Shown here in pieces: positions 34,051-41,920 of a stretch of DNA of 64,000 bases (its first letter is position 1; the number at the start of each line of letters is the position of its first letter). The stretch covers positions 1 through 64,000 of IMG/VR virus record IMGVR_UViG_3300032046_000010; one strand, given 5' to 3'. The translations under genes and the position numbers were made by a program. The notes under the pieces were generated by a model. It was not told the DNA's origin, did no database searches, and saw only the letters and a program-made list of their open reading frames with translations. The DNA is from a virus.

Positions 34051-35159
34051 GGCGGGGCCTCCAACGGTGGCGGCTGGTTGCGTGGCGGGGGCATCTCCAG
34101 GATGCCTTCACGCATCATCCGCCCGATCAGCTTGGCAGCCGCTCGGGCAAGGTCGGGAGTCCGCACGCCTCGCCAAGCAACCGGCATCGCCGGGTCCGTC
34201 AACTGCTTCAGCTTGGCTCCCGGTAGCGCCAAAGCCTTGTCCCAAGTGGTGCTGAACGCGATGTCCAACCGCTTGGCCAGAGGCTTCAGCTTGATCACGC
34301 AGACCTTGGCATAATGGCCGCTCGTGGCGATGTACACAGTGATGTAGTTTGACTTGTCAGTCACACGGTTGACGAACACGTCGCCCGGGAGCGCCCCGCT
34401 GCGCTTGGCCTTCCAATCGTACCCCAACCTGAACAGAGACAACTGGAGCCGCTTCAGGAAAGCATCGACCAGCGGTTCAAGGTCGCTGAACCGCCCTGGA
34501 TCGGTCGGCCGCTTCCGCTTCTCACGCTTCACCAACTTGGCCACCAGCGTGCCCTTGGCCTTCCCGGTCGCCTTCGGAACCACGATGGCAGGTGGCGTGA
34601 TCTTGTTGATGTACTTCCGCTCGATGTCGGCCAGTTCCACGTTGAGCGCATGAGGGTCCGTCCGCTCATCCATGAACCGCTCCGCCGTCAAGGAGTGTTC
34701 CATCAGGTACAGCTTCAGCGAGTAGCAGCGCGCACGCCAAGTACAAGCCGACTCGACATGCCCAGACGCCTTGTTGTAGCCTCCGTCGCAGGTCGAACAG
34801 TGGTCATGGTAGCCCAGGCACTCAGGTACGGTCACCGTCATCCGCGCCTCCTGCTGCGGGAAGCCTACGTCATCAATCCACGGGATGGGAATCGAATCTT
34901 CAATGCCGTCATTGCCCCTTACCCTGAACTCATCCCAGCACACCTGGCCGACCATCACCAACGTTGAAGCCCACCCGGCATCCCCGTCGCTCACGAACGC
35001 CACTTGGCCCCAACAGTAGCGTTCTGTGTTGATCGTCCGCTTCCCATCCTTCCATGAGGCCCATCCGCCGGGCATCGGCTTCGGGCCTAGACTGTGACGC
35101 CGGATGATGCGGGACACGAACCTGAAGTCCAGAGGCTTGATGGACTCGTGGATTGCCAT
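34047..35159 (-). CDS. Unknown Cys-rich protein in the enzyme island
   Basis: 370 aa starting MAIHESIKPLDFRFVSRIIR with GGGAGG upstream. A dense Cys/His segment (CLGYHDHCSTCDGGYNKASG, then Cys at SACTWRARC) suggests a metal site. The C-terminal half has basic linkers and a beta-rich part (NYITVYIATSGHYAKVCVIK). I do not recognise it. Co-directional and overlapping with the FAD gene, it probably works in the same pathway (inference). Confidence 0.75.
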   Translation of the reverse strand: MAIHESIKPLDFRFVSRIIRRHSLGPKPMPGGWASWKDGKRTINTERYCWGQVAFVSDGDAGWASTLVMVGQVCWDEFRVRGNDGIEDSIPIPWIDDVGFPQQEARMTVTVPECLGYHDHCSTCDGGYNKASGHVESACTWRARCYSLKLYLMEHSLTAERFMDERTDPHALNVELADIERKYINKITPPAIVVPKATGKAKGTLVAKLVKREKRKRPTDPGRFSDLEPLVDAFLKRLQLSLFRLGYDWKAKRSGALPGDVFVNRVTDKSNYITVYIATSGHYAKVCVIKLKPLAKRLDIAFSTTWDKALALPGAKLKQLTDPAMPVAWRGVRTPDLARAAAKLIGRMMREGILEMPPPRNQPPPLEAPP

Positions 35160-35160
35160 C

Positions 35161-35805
35161 TCAAGCCTCCCGCAAAACCTGACGAGCACGTGCCAGAGCG
35201 GACTTGACCCTGGCGGCCGGGATGCCCAGATGTTCCGCCAACATGTTCTCGGTGATGATCGGCTTCCCGGGTCGAACGTTGCGAGCCATGATCTCCAGTT
35301 CAGGTGGAGGACACAACCGTGCAGACAACACCAGCCGGTCCACCTCATCCAACCGCTGGATGATGCGCTCGGTGACCCAGGCCTGCTGCTCATGTTCCTG
35401 GGTAGCTTCCAAACAGGCTGGGTCCGTCACGTCAGCATCGTTTTCCGCTGTGGAGCCGAACCCGGCCAAGCGCTGGTGCTTGGGAGACACACCATCGCCT
35501 TCATCGATGCGTGGTGCTCGTTTCAGCGCCAGTTCGTAGTTGACGATGGCCAACAGCGCGTTGCGCACAACCAGGTCAACCCAAGTGCGGAGTGCCCGGC
35601 CGCGCTCCGGCTTGTGCGTGGCCACGGCATAGATGGCGGCGATGCGAGCCTCTTGAAGCAGTTCAAAATGGTTCAAACCTGGGATGCGCTTGAACGGACG
35701 CGCCTTGGCATGGATCACGTCCTCCAGTTGAGGCAACAGCTTCGCCAGCGTCGGCTTCAACTCGTCAGGGCATGTCCAGCCTGTAGGAACGATATGCGGT
35801 GCCAC
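35161..35805 (-). CDS. Sigma-70-like RNA polymerase sigma factor
   Basis: 214 aa; GTG at 35805 with AGGAGG five bases upstream. FELLQEARIAAIYAVATHKP and RALRTWVDLVVRNALLAIVN match sigma region 2, and the C-terminal ENMLAEHLGIPAARVKSALA is a region-4 helix-turn-helix. Region 1 and 3 features are absent, as in phage late sigma factors. It may direct host RNA polymerase to phage promoters, perhaps the seven repeated elements (inference). Confidence 0.78.
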   Translation of the reverse strand: MAPHIVPTGWTCPDELKPTLAKLLPQLEDVIHAKARPFKRIPGLNHFELLQEARIAAIYAVATHKPERGRALRTWVDLVVRNALLAIVNYELALKRAPRIDEGDGVSPKHQRLAGFGSTAENDADVTDPACLEATQEHEQQAWVTERIIQRLDEVDRLVLSARLCPPPELEIMARNVRPGKPIITENMLAEHLGIPAARVKSALARARQVLREA

Positions 35806-35886
35806 CCATCCCTCCTGTCCCCATCCCAACGCCCGCCTGCTCCCTCTGAAGCAACCGGGCGCTGAGTCGGAACGGGAAGCCGGTGG

Positions 35887-37110
35887 CTACCAGTCCTTGA
35901 CGCCCAGCTTGAGCATCCCCATGGTGATCCACTTGGTCACCAGGGCGCGCAGGCGCGGTTCGATGGCCTCGACCACCTTGACGCGGATGGCTTCCTTGTT
36001 GCCCTGGACCTCCACCAGCGGCTTCTTGCCGCCGACCGGCTCCAGCTTGACGCTGGCTCCGGCCTTGATGGGCCGGACGGTGAGCAGGTGCGGCTTGCCG
36101 CCCATGTTCATCGTCGTGGTGTAGACGTTGCCCTTCACCACGCCGCCCTTCTCCGGCTTCGGCTCCGTGCTGCGGGGCCGTCCCGGGCCGCGCTTGGCGG
36201 GCTGCGCCGCCGGGGCGGGGGTTGCCGCCTTGGCCGCCGGGGTCGGCTTCGCGGCCGGGGTCGGCTTGGCCGCCGCCGGGGCGGGGGTCGGCTTCGCCGG
36301 GGTCGGCTTCGCCGGGGTCGGCTTCGCCGGGGTCGGCTTCGCCGCCACCTTGCTCTTGGTGTCCTGCTTGCCCTTCGTTCCCATGTTGTCCTCCTGGCCG
36401 TCATCGGCCGTGGTTGCGCCGTCGGCATCGCTGCCTTCGGCATCCTCCCCGTTCCCGTCGCCGTCGCCGGCATCATCGTCGGCATCGGCATCGGCATCGT
36501 CGTCGGCATCGTCGGGGTCGGGGTCCGGGTCCGGCTCCACGACCTTGGCCGGAGGCTTGCCGGTGCCCTTGGCCTTGGCCTTGGGCTGCTCCGGCTCCGG
36601 CTCGCCCGCGCCCGCGTCCGGCTCCGCCGTCGTGGCCTCCGGTTCCGCATCCGGCTCCGTGGCCTCCGGCTCCGTGGCCTCCGGCTCCGCCGTCGTGGTC
36701 GTCGCCTTGGCACCCTTCTTCACGATGATCTTCTTGCCCATGACGCCTTCCTCCTGTTGACGGGGTCCACCCGCCAGCTTCGTGGTCACCGGGATGTCCA
36801 ACGCCTCCCGTGTGAACCGTTTGCCCACTTCGTGGAACCGGAAGATGAACAACCCGTCCATCCCCAGACCCACGCGCTTGATGATCTCCATCAGCTGGTC
36901 GTCGGTCGGCTCCGACTCCCGGCTGTCCAACACCACCACCGACTCCCGCTGCGTCTTGCTGTAGTAGCCCGCCGCGCAGAAGCTCCCTTCCAGCAACCCA
37001 GTGGTCTTGCCGTTCTGGAACACGCCAGTCACCAGCGACACCAACCACACGTCCGGTGCGACGGGCTCAACCACCAGTTCCTTGCCGACATTGGGTTCGT
37101 ATCCGATCAT
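35887..37110 (-). CDS. Low-complexity acidic/basic protein with AT-hook and nested starts
   Basis: 407 aa. Residues 1-120 are globular; 135-235 are Glu/Asp/Ala/Thr-rich; about 250-320 are KPTPA repeats (a 15-bp DNA unit, four tandem copies); KRGPGRPRS is an AT-hook; the last 85 aa are globular. Two internal ATGs in the same frame have better Shine-Dalgarno sequences than the first (AGGAGG before 36741 and 36384), so shorter isoforms of 284 and 165 aa may be made. DNA binding through the AT-hook is likely. Confidence 0.75.
   Translation of the reverse strand: MIGYEPNVGKELVVEPVAPDVWLVSLVTGVFQNGKTTGLLEGSFCAAGYYSKTQRESVVVLDSRESEPTDDQLMEIIKRVGLGMDGLFIFRFHEVGKRFTREALDIPVTTKLAGGPRQQEEGVMGKKIIVKKGAKATTTTAEPEATEPEATEPDAEPEATTAEPDAGAGEPEPEQPKAKAKGTGKPPAKVVEPDPDPDPDDADDDADADADDDAGDGDGNGEDAEGSDADGATTADDGQEDNMGTKGKQDTKSKVAAKPTPAKPTPAKPTPAKPTPAPAAAKPTPAAKPTPAAKAATPAPAAQPAKRGPGRPRSTEPKPEKGGVVKGNVYTTTMNMGGKPHLLTVRPIKAGASVKLEPVGGKKPLVEVQGNKEAIRVKVVEAIEPRLRALVTKWITMGMLKLGVKDW
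36384..36396 (-). promoter_or_regulatory. Internal ribosome binding site and start in the AT-hook gene
   Basis: AGGAGG sits five bases upstream of an in-frame ATG at 36384 (MGTKGKQDTKSKVAAK). Initiation here would yield a 165-aa, strongly basic AT-hook protein free of the acidic region. Confidence 0.5.
36741..36757 (-). promoter_or_regulatory. Internal ribosome binding site and start in the AT-hook gene
   Basis: AGGAGG precedes an in-frame ATG at 36741 (MGKKIIVKKG) by about eight bases. It would give a 284-aa isoform without the N-terminal globular domain. Confidence 0.4.
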
Positions 37111-37148
37111 CCCGCACCGCCTAATCTAGTGACCCACCTTGGCTTCCA

Positions 37149-37787
37149 CTAGTACACCTTGTTGATCGCCATCCGCTGGAGCCAGTCGATCAGCTGTGGA
37201 GCGCCGTCGCCGCGCTTCGGGTCCGACATGAACTGGACCGTCTTGGATGCCCACGGCTTCAACTGGCAGATCATGAACTTGCGGTTCCAGACCCGGCACA
37301 CCAGCGTAGCTCCGCCCTGCCGACCGTTGGGCGACCCAAGCTTGATCTCGCCCTTGCTGTAGATGCCGCCCTTGCTGTCGGTGAACGACTCCATCGGGCC
37401 GTCCCACGGGCACGGACCACGGTGACCGGCGAGGGCATCCACGCCGCTCTTGACCGCCATCAGCACGTTGGACTGCTTGGCGATGCGGTCCCGCTTCTCA
37501 GGGGTCAAGGTCGCCGGATCAACACGCCGCTGAGCCTCGCTGGGCGGAGTGGCCTTGCCGTCCGTCGTCGTCGGGACATCGACCGGCTTGGCCTGCTGCT
37601 TGGCAGGCACCACCGGCTGCGGCTTCGGCTGTTCCACCCTGGACTCCGGCTTGGAGGTCGGGGTCTGGGACTCTGCGATGGCATCCTCACGGGCCTCCCG
37701 GGCACGCAGCTCAGCCTCAGCATCCGGCTCCGGCTGGAGTGCGACTCCAACTGTGAACCGCTTTCTCAAGTCATCCAACGTCGGCAT
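37149..37787 (-). CDS. MPTL-tagged hypothetical protein
   Basis: 212 aa starting MPTLDDLRKRFTVG, behind promoter-like copy E and GGAGG. A long charged linker (AEAELRAREAREDAIAES and more) leads to a C-terminal globular domain with TLVCRVWNRKFMICQLKPWA. The N-terminal peptide is shared with genes at 5369 and 28607. No family is recognised. Confidence 0.75.
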   Translation of the reverse strand: MPTLDDLRKRFTVGVALQPEPDAEAELRAREAREDAIAESQTPTSKPESRVEQPKPQPVVPAKQQAKPVDVPTTTDGKATPPSEAQRRVDPATLTPEKRDRIAKQSNVLMAVKSGVDALAGHRGPCPWDGPMESFTDSKGGIYSKGEIKLGSPNGRQGGATLVCRVWNRKFMICQLKPWASKTVQFMSDPKRGDGAPQLIDWLQRMAINKVY

Positions 37788-37802
37788 CGTATCCTCCTGC
37801 CC

Positions 37803-37830
37803 CTACCCAGTAAGCGAAAACCAGGCCGTT
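37803..37830 (-). promoter_or_regulatory. Promoter-like element, copy E
   Basis: Minus-strand core TTTTCGCTTACT (37820-37809) preceded by AACGGCCTGG and followed by GGGTAGG. It lies 16 bases upstream of the ATG at 37787. Confidence 0.7.
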
Positions 37831-37842
37831 CATCGCCCGCCC

Positions 37843-40041
37843 CTACTGCGCCACCCGACGCACCCGGCCGTTCATCAGCTTCGCCGCCACGGCCTTGAAC
37901 AGCGCCTTGGGGAGCGCCGCCAGATCCCAAACAACCTCCGCATTGCGATAGAAGCTCGTCACCGCATCGCTCTGGATTCCGATTCCCACGACCTCGATGC
38001 CGCGCTTTTCAGTCGCCCGCACCACGTCCTTCAGGTGCCGCCCCTCGATGCTACGCTCACGCTCATTGCGCCGGGTGTAGTTGCCGCTCACGTTGGCGCG
38101 CTTGGGGTCGTAGGTTCCGCCGGTCACGGTCGAAGTCCCGGCCGCAGGTTGACCATCCGACAGGACGATCAGCACCTTCCGCTCCTGGGGCTGCTGCGCC
38201 AGCAGGTCAGCGACCATCTGGAGCGCATCGCCGTCAGCGTTGTTCGCCCGGCCGTTGATCTTCACCAGGCGGGAGCGCACACGCCGGAACTGCTCGCTGA
38301 AGCTCTTGTACTGGTACAGGTGGATCGACTCATTGCGGCCGTTCCACCAGCTTCCAGCGTCCAGCGTGTCGTCATCAGTCGTCACCATCCCGCTGGTGAA
38401 CCCGTAGATTGCGAAGGGCACGTTGAGGGCCGTCAGCGTCTCACCCAGGGCAACCGCCGCCAGCTGGGCCGTCGCCGCCTTGACTCCGCCCATCGAGCCG
38501 GACTCATCAACCAGCACCGCAACCGCCGGGACCTCATCCAGCGTCGTGATCTTGCGGGAGAACACGCGCCGCTCGCCGGTCACCGCCCGGTACAGAGCCG
38601 CGCTGTCCAGCTTCCCTTCCTCCTGGTCGGGGTCGTTCTGGACGTCAGCCTTGCCCTTGAGGACCATCATCAACTTGGAGCGGAGGCCGCCAACGACTCC
38701 CGCGACCATCTGCTTCAGCTGGGCGTAGTGCGCATCGCTGCTCAACTCTTGGACGATGATCTTGTCAGCCGCCTTGGCGCTTGGCCGGGCCACGTAGCGG
38801 CCATCGCTCTGCGCCGCGCTGGAGGCGTCCTTGCTCAGCTGGTCGCGCACCGCGTCCATCATGTCCTTCGCAGCGTCATCGAACAGGTCATCAACCGGCT
38901 TGGAGTCGGTCGGGTCATCATTGATCTTGGTGTTGTCGCTGGCGCCCACGTTGCCGCCCGCCTCGCCGGTCTCAGCCTCGCCACCCTCCTGGTCACCCTG
39001 ATCCTCGCCAGTCCCTTCCTGCTCGCCCTTCCCGGCCGACCCTTCCTGGTTGCCTTCCTCGCCGTCCTCACCCTCAACAGCGCCGTCGTCGCCTTCCTCG
39101 CCCTCGTCACCGCCGTCCTCATCCTCGCCCTCGCCCGCACCACCCTCACCGTCGTCGCCCTCGTCGCCCTCGTCGCCCTCGTCATCCGACTCGCCCTTGG
39201 ACTCGCCCTTGGTGTCCTGCTCGCCGTCCTCAGCACCGTCGTCGCCCGCACCGTCGTCGCCCTCGTCAGCCTCGCCCTCATCACCCTCATCGGCCTTGCC
39301 CTGCTCGCCCTTGCTCTGGGGCTTGGACTCGGGCTTGGACTCGGGCTTGGACTCGGGCTTGGACTCGCCCTGCTCGCCGTCCTGCGACTCCGGCTGGGTC
39401 GGCTGGGTCATCGCGTCCCGCAGCGTCTGCTCAACCAGGTGCATCATCGACTCAACCTTGTCGTACCCAGCGCCGCGAAGCTCCGCCATCCTGGGGAGCA
39501 GCTTGGCAACCGCGCCTTCCAGCCGGGGGTCCAAGGTCACGGCCGACTCACCGAACGACCGGAGATACAGTTCAGAACCGAACCCGTGAAGCCCACTGGT
39601 GTAACCCGGGGTCGCCGCGTTGCGCTTGATCAGCTTGACGCCGTAGCGCCGGAGCGCCGACAGGTTCCGCTCAACGCCCTCAAACGGGTTGCCCATCTCA
39701 TCGTGGATGTCGGCCACGATGTTCAGGATGCTGTGGCGGGTCTTGGAGACCTTCATCGCCTCGGTGATCAGCTCACTCGGCAGCTTCACGGTGGCGCCAG
39801 CCGCCCGCGCCGCAACCGCCGCTTGCTCTTCACGAGCGTGGCAAGTCTCATGGTCCAGCATCCCCTCGACCACCGCCACAACGTCCTCACCCATCTCATC
39901 GACGTTCTCAGGCAGCTGGATCAGCTTCTGGTCGAACAGGAACCGACAGGCGGTCCCGGCCTGGACTACCTTCAACCCGGTGTCGGCGCTGAAGGTCCTG
40001 GCCACCTTCCCCATCGTTCCTTCCTGCGTCCGGTTCTTCAT
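37843..40041 (-). CDS. CobT-like von Willebrand factor A protein
   Basis: 732 aa starting MKNRTQEGTMGKVARTFSAD. N-terminal domain with a metal-protease-like DHETCHAREE, a long acidic Glu/Asp/Gly/Ser linker (about 240-400; includes 12-bp SKPE repeats), then a VWA domain whose MIDAS reads VLVDESGSMGG with later VLIVLSDGQP. The order matches CobT of cobaltochelatase. CobT partners a CobS-type AAA+ ATPase, which is the next gene upstream. GGAGG five bases before ATG; promoter copy F immediately upstream. Confidence 0.88.
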   Translation of the reverse strand: MKNRTQEGTMGKVARTFSADTGLKVVQAGTACRFLFDQKLIQLPENVDEMGEDVVAVVEGMLDHETCHAREEQAAVAARAAGATVKLPSELITEAMKVSKTRHSILNIVADIHDEMGNPFEGVERNLSALRRYGVKLIKRNAATPGYTSGLHGFGSELYLRSFGESAVTLDPRLEGAVAKLLPRMAELRGAGYDKVESMMHLVEQTLRDAMTQPTQPESQDGEQGESKPESKPESKPESKPQSKGEQGKADEGDEGEADEGDDGAGDDGAEDGEQDTKGESKGESDDEGDEGDEGDDGEGGAGEGEDEDGGDEGEEGDDGAVEGEDGEEGNQEGSAGKGEQEGTGEDQGDQEGGEAETGEAGGNVGASDNTKINDDPTDSKPVDDLFDDAAKDMMDAVRDQLSKDASSAAQSDGRYVARPSAKAADKIIVQELSSDAHYAQLKQMVAGVVGGLRSKLMMVLKGKADVQNDPDQEEGKLDSAALYRAVTGERRVFSRKITTLDEVPAVAVLVDESGSMGGVKAATAQLAAVALGETLTALNVPFAIYGFTSGMVTTDDDTLDAGSWWNGRNESIHLYQYKSFSEQFRRVRSRLVKINGRANNADGDALQMVADLLAQQPQERKVLIVLSDGQPAAGTSTVTGGTYDPKRANVSGNYTRRNERERSIEGRHLKDVVRATEKRGIEVVGIGIQSDAVTSFYRNAEVVWDLAALPKALFKAVAAKLMNGRVRRVAQ

Positions 40042-40057
40042 CTTCGCCTCCACGCTC

Positions 40058-40086
40058 CTACCAGTAAGCGAAAACCGGGCCGTTTG
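40058..40086 (-). promoter_or_regulatory. Promoter-like element, copy F
   Basis: Minus-strand core TTTTCGCTTACT (40074-40063) preceded by AAACGGCCCGG and followed by GGTAGGAG. It lies 17 bases upstream of the CobT-like start at 40041. Confidence 0.7.
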
Positions 40087-40096
40087 TGAACGGCCC
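40077..40096 (-). terminator. Rho-independent terminator-like hairpin
   Basis: On the minus strand GGGCCGTT-CACA-AACGGCCC forms a perfect 8-bp stem, followed by GG then TTTT, 13 bases after the CobS-like stop. Its 3' arm is also the upstream half of promoter copy F, so termination and initiation elements overlap. Confidence 0.55.
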
Positions 40097-40108
40097 TGGT
40101 TCCCAGTC

Positions 40109-41314
40109 CTAGTAGAACACGCGGTCAACGATGGCCTTCACGTAGGCGCGGTCATCCTTGCCCAGCCGGTTCAGGATGGCGACCGCAGCCGCCTTCCGCG
40201 CGTTGCCCCACTTCACGGTCAGCTTGGCCCAGGTGAGCAGCCGCCGGGTGCTCATCGTACAGAAGCACTCTTCACGGATCAGGCCGTCGCGGACCTTGCG
40301 AGCGATGTCCACCATCTTGCCAGCCACGTCCTTGGTGACGCCGGTCTTGGTCACGAGCACGCTGATCTCCTGGGGTCCCTGGAGATAGGAGACTTCCATC
40401 ACCACGCCGAACCGATCCAGAGTGGCCTCGTTCAGCACGTTGGTCCCGGTGTACATCCCGCTATCGTCGCCGCGCCCCAGGGTGTTCGCCGTAGCGATGA
40501 TGCGGAAGTTGGAGTGGACCTTCACGACCTCGCCGTTGTTCTCTGCCAGGACCAGCGGGTGACCGGGCTCAAGCACCGACTGAAGCCGCATCATGATCCG
40601 CGCGGGAGCCGCGTCCAGCTCATCGATGATCAGCCAGAAGCCCTTGCGCGCGCACTCCGTCAGGATGCCATCCTTCCAAAGCACGACCGTCGCACCAGAT
40701 TCCGACTCCGCCAGCACCTTCTCACCCACGAAGTCCGCCACCCTGAACTCGCCGTTCATGTTGACGCGCTTGGTGGGCTGGTTCATCAGGGACGCCAGCT
40801 CAAACGCCAGGCTGGTCTTGCCACAGCCCGCCGGGCCGACCATCAGCACGTTGGTGTCCATCTCAACGCCAACCGCCATCTGCTCCAGGGTCTCATCATC
40901 GAAGTCGAACATTTCATCGTGCTTCGGAACGTACAGTGCGTCATCCTCGCACACGTCGTCACGGACCTTCAAGACCGCCTTGCCGATGGAGAGGCAACCG
41001 GGCGGGAGCGCCGGAGCGGCCGGGGTCGGCTTCGCGGCCGGGGCAACCGGGGCGGGAGCGGCCGGGGCGGGGGTCGGCGTGGACGACGGAACGGTCCAGC
41101 CGGTGCCGCGCGCACCCTTGGTGTGGCCCTTGCTCAGCTGACGCCGTCCGTAGGTGCTGATCGTCTTGGAACCGGGGTACTGGCGGCGGTATTCCATCGT
41201 GCTCATCCCGTGGGCCGACTTGAGGTGGACGGCCAGCGTGTGGTAGTACTGCCCACAACGTTCGCACTTCACCATCGCGTTTCCGTCGCGGTCGGCCGGG
41301 TTGAAGTTTGCCAT
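40109..41314 (-). CDS. CobS/MoxR-like AAA+ ATPase with N-terminal C2H2 finger
   Basis: 401 aa starting MANFNPADRDGNAMVKCERC. C17, C20, H30 and H35 form a MucR-like C2H2 zinc finger. An Ala/Pro/Thr linker (KPTPAAPALPP) follows, then AAA+ with Walker A LMVGPAGCGKTS, Walker B FWLIIDELDAA, sensor 1 RIIATANTLGRGDD and Arg finger region NEATLDRFG. It is the ATPase partner of the downstream CobT-like VWA protein. In cobaltochelatase the pair inserts cobalt; in phages the substrate is unknown. Confidence 0.88.
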   Translation of the reverse strand: MANFNPADRDGNAMVKCERCGQYYHTLAVHLKSAHGMSTMEYRRQYPGSKTISTYGRRQLSKGHTKGARGTGWTVPSSTPTPAPAAPAPVAPAAKPTPAAPALPPGCLSIGKAVLKVRDDVCEDDALYVPKHDEMFDFDDETLEQMAVGVEMDTNVLMVGPAGCGKTSLAFELASLMNQPTKRVNMNGEFRVADFVGEKVLAESESGATVVLWKDGILTECARKGFWLIIDELDAAPARIMMRLQSVLEPGHPLVLAENNGEVVKVHSNFRIIATANTLGRGDDSGMYTGTNVLNEATLDRFGVVMEVSYLQGPQEISVLVTKTGVTKDVAGKMVDIARKVRDGLIREECFCTMSTRRLLTWAKLTVKWGNARKAAAVAILNRLGKDDRAYVKAIVDRVFY

Positions 41315-41355
41315 GTTCCTCATCCTCCATCGGCGCGTCCCTCGCGCCTCTCACC

Positions 41356-41384
41356 CGACCAAGTAAGCGAAAACCGGGCCGACC
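41356..41384 (-). promoter_or_regulatory. Promoter-like element, copy G
   Basis: Minus-strand core TTTTCGCTTACT (41373-41362) preceded by TCGGCCCGG and followed by TGGTCGGG instead of the usual TAG. It lies about 42 bases upstream of the CobS-like start, further away than the other copies. Confidence 0.65.
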
Positions 41385-41580
41385 AGCAACCCAAAATGTT
41401 CAGGCTGGGTAACTACTTGGAAACGCCCGATTCCAGCATTTTCTATGGGCATCGAGCCGATCCTAGCTGTTGAACTGATCTTCCCTTCCTTCCTTCTAGG
41501 GCCACCGCTTGGTGGCGGTTGTGGGTCGGAGCCAGCCCAGCAAAAAGTGTGTACGCGACTTTTGGATCCGGTTTGGCAGT

Positions 41581-41604
41581 TCACTATGAACCAACTAGAA
41601 ACTA
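41581..41604. repeat. 24-bp interspersed repeat, copy 1
   Basis: The 24-mer here contains tatgaaccaactagaaact. The preceding 20 bases (gactttTGGATCCGGTTTGG-like) also match those before copy 2, so the repeat between copies 1 and 2 is about 45-50 bp, imperfect. Confidence 0.8.
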
Positions 41605-41682
41605 TGTAAGAATCGCCAACAGCTTTTGGCCATTTTCCAAAAGTGTCATCACTCGACACGACTTTGAGATCCGATTTGGCAC

Positions 41683-41706
41683 TCACCATGAACCAACTAG
41701 AAACCT
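41683..41706. repeat. 24-bp interspersed repeat, copy 2
   Basis: Contains catgaaccaactagaaacct, two changes from copy 1, 102 bases downstream of it, with similar 5' flank (gactttgagatccgatttgg). Confidence 0.8.
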
Positions 41707-41896
41707 TGGATCTTTTGTTGTGTGTTTGAGTCGGCCGCTCGACATGTGAAAGCCAAACCGGATCGCGCGATCCTGGGGCCAAGGAAGCCCTGCCTTTTCC
41801 AATAGTTTGGATGTGTTGTGTGTGGTACATTCTAACCGCTTGATTCGTTTACTGTTTTGGGTGTGTACCAGCTAAAGTGTGGACCATACCCCATTT

Positions 41897-41920
41897 TCAC
41901 TATGAACCAATTAGAAACTA
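41897..41920. repeat. 24-bp interspersed repeat, copy 3
   Basis: Contains tatgaaccaattagaaacta, one change from copy 1. The 5' flank is not conserved. On the plus strand each copy begins an ATG-led frame MNQLET..., but without a ribosome binding site. Confidence 0.8.

Noticed and set aside
37549-40089. 846-aa plus-strand open frame
   Set aside because: Antisense to the CobT-like gene; Val/Leu/Ala-rich product caused by high GC third positions.
41351-41830. Minus-strand frame of 159 aa in the gap
   Set aside because: It runs across promoter copy G, has no ribosome site, and contains repeat-derived peptides (SSWFMV, SSWFIV).
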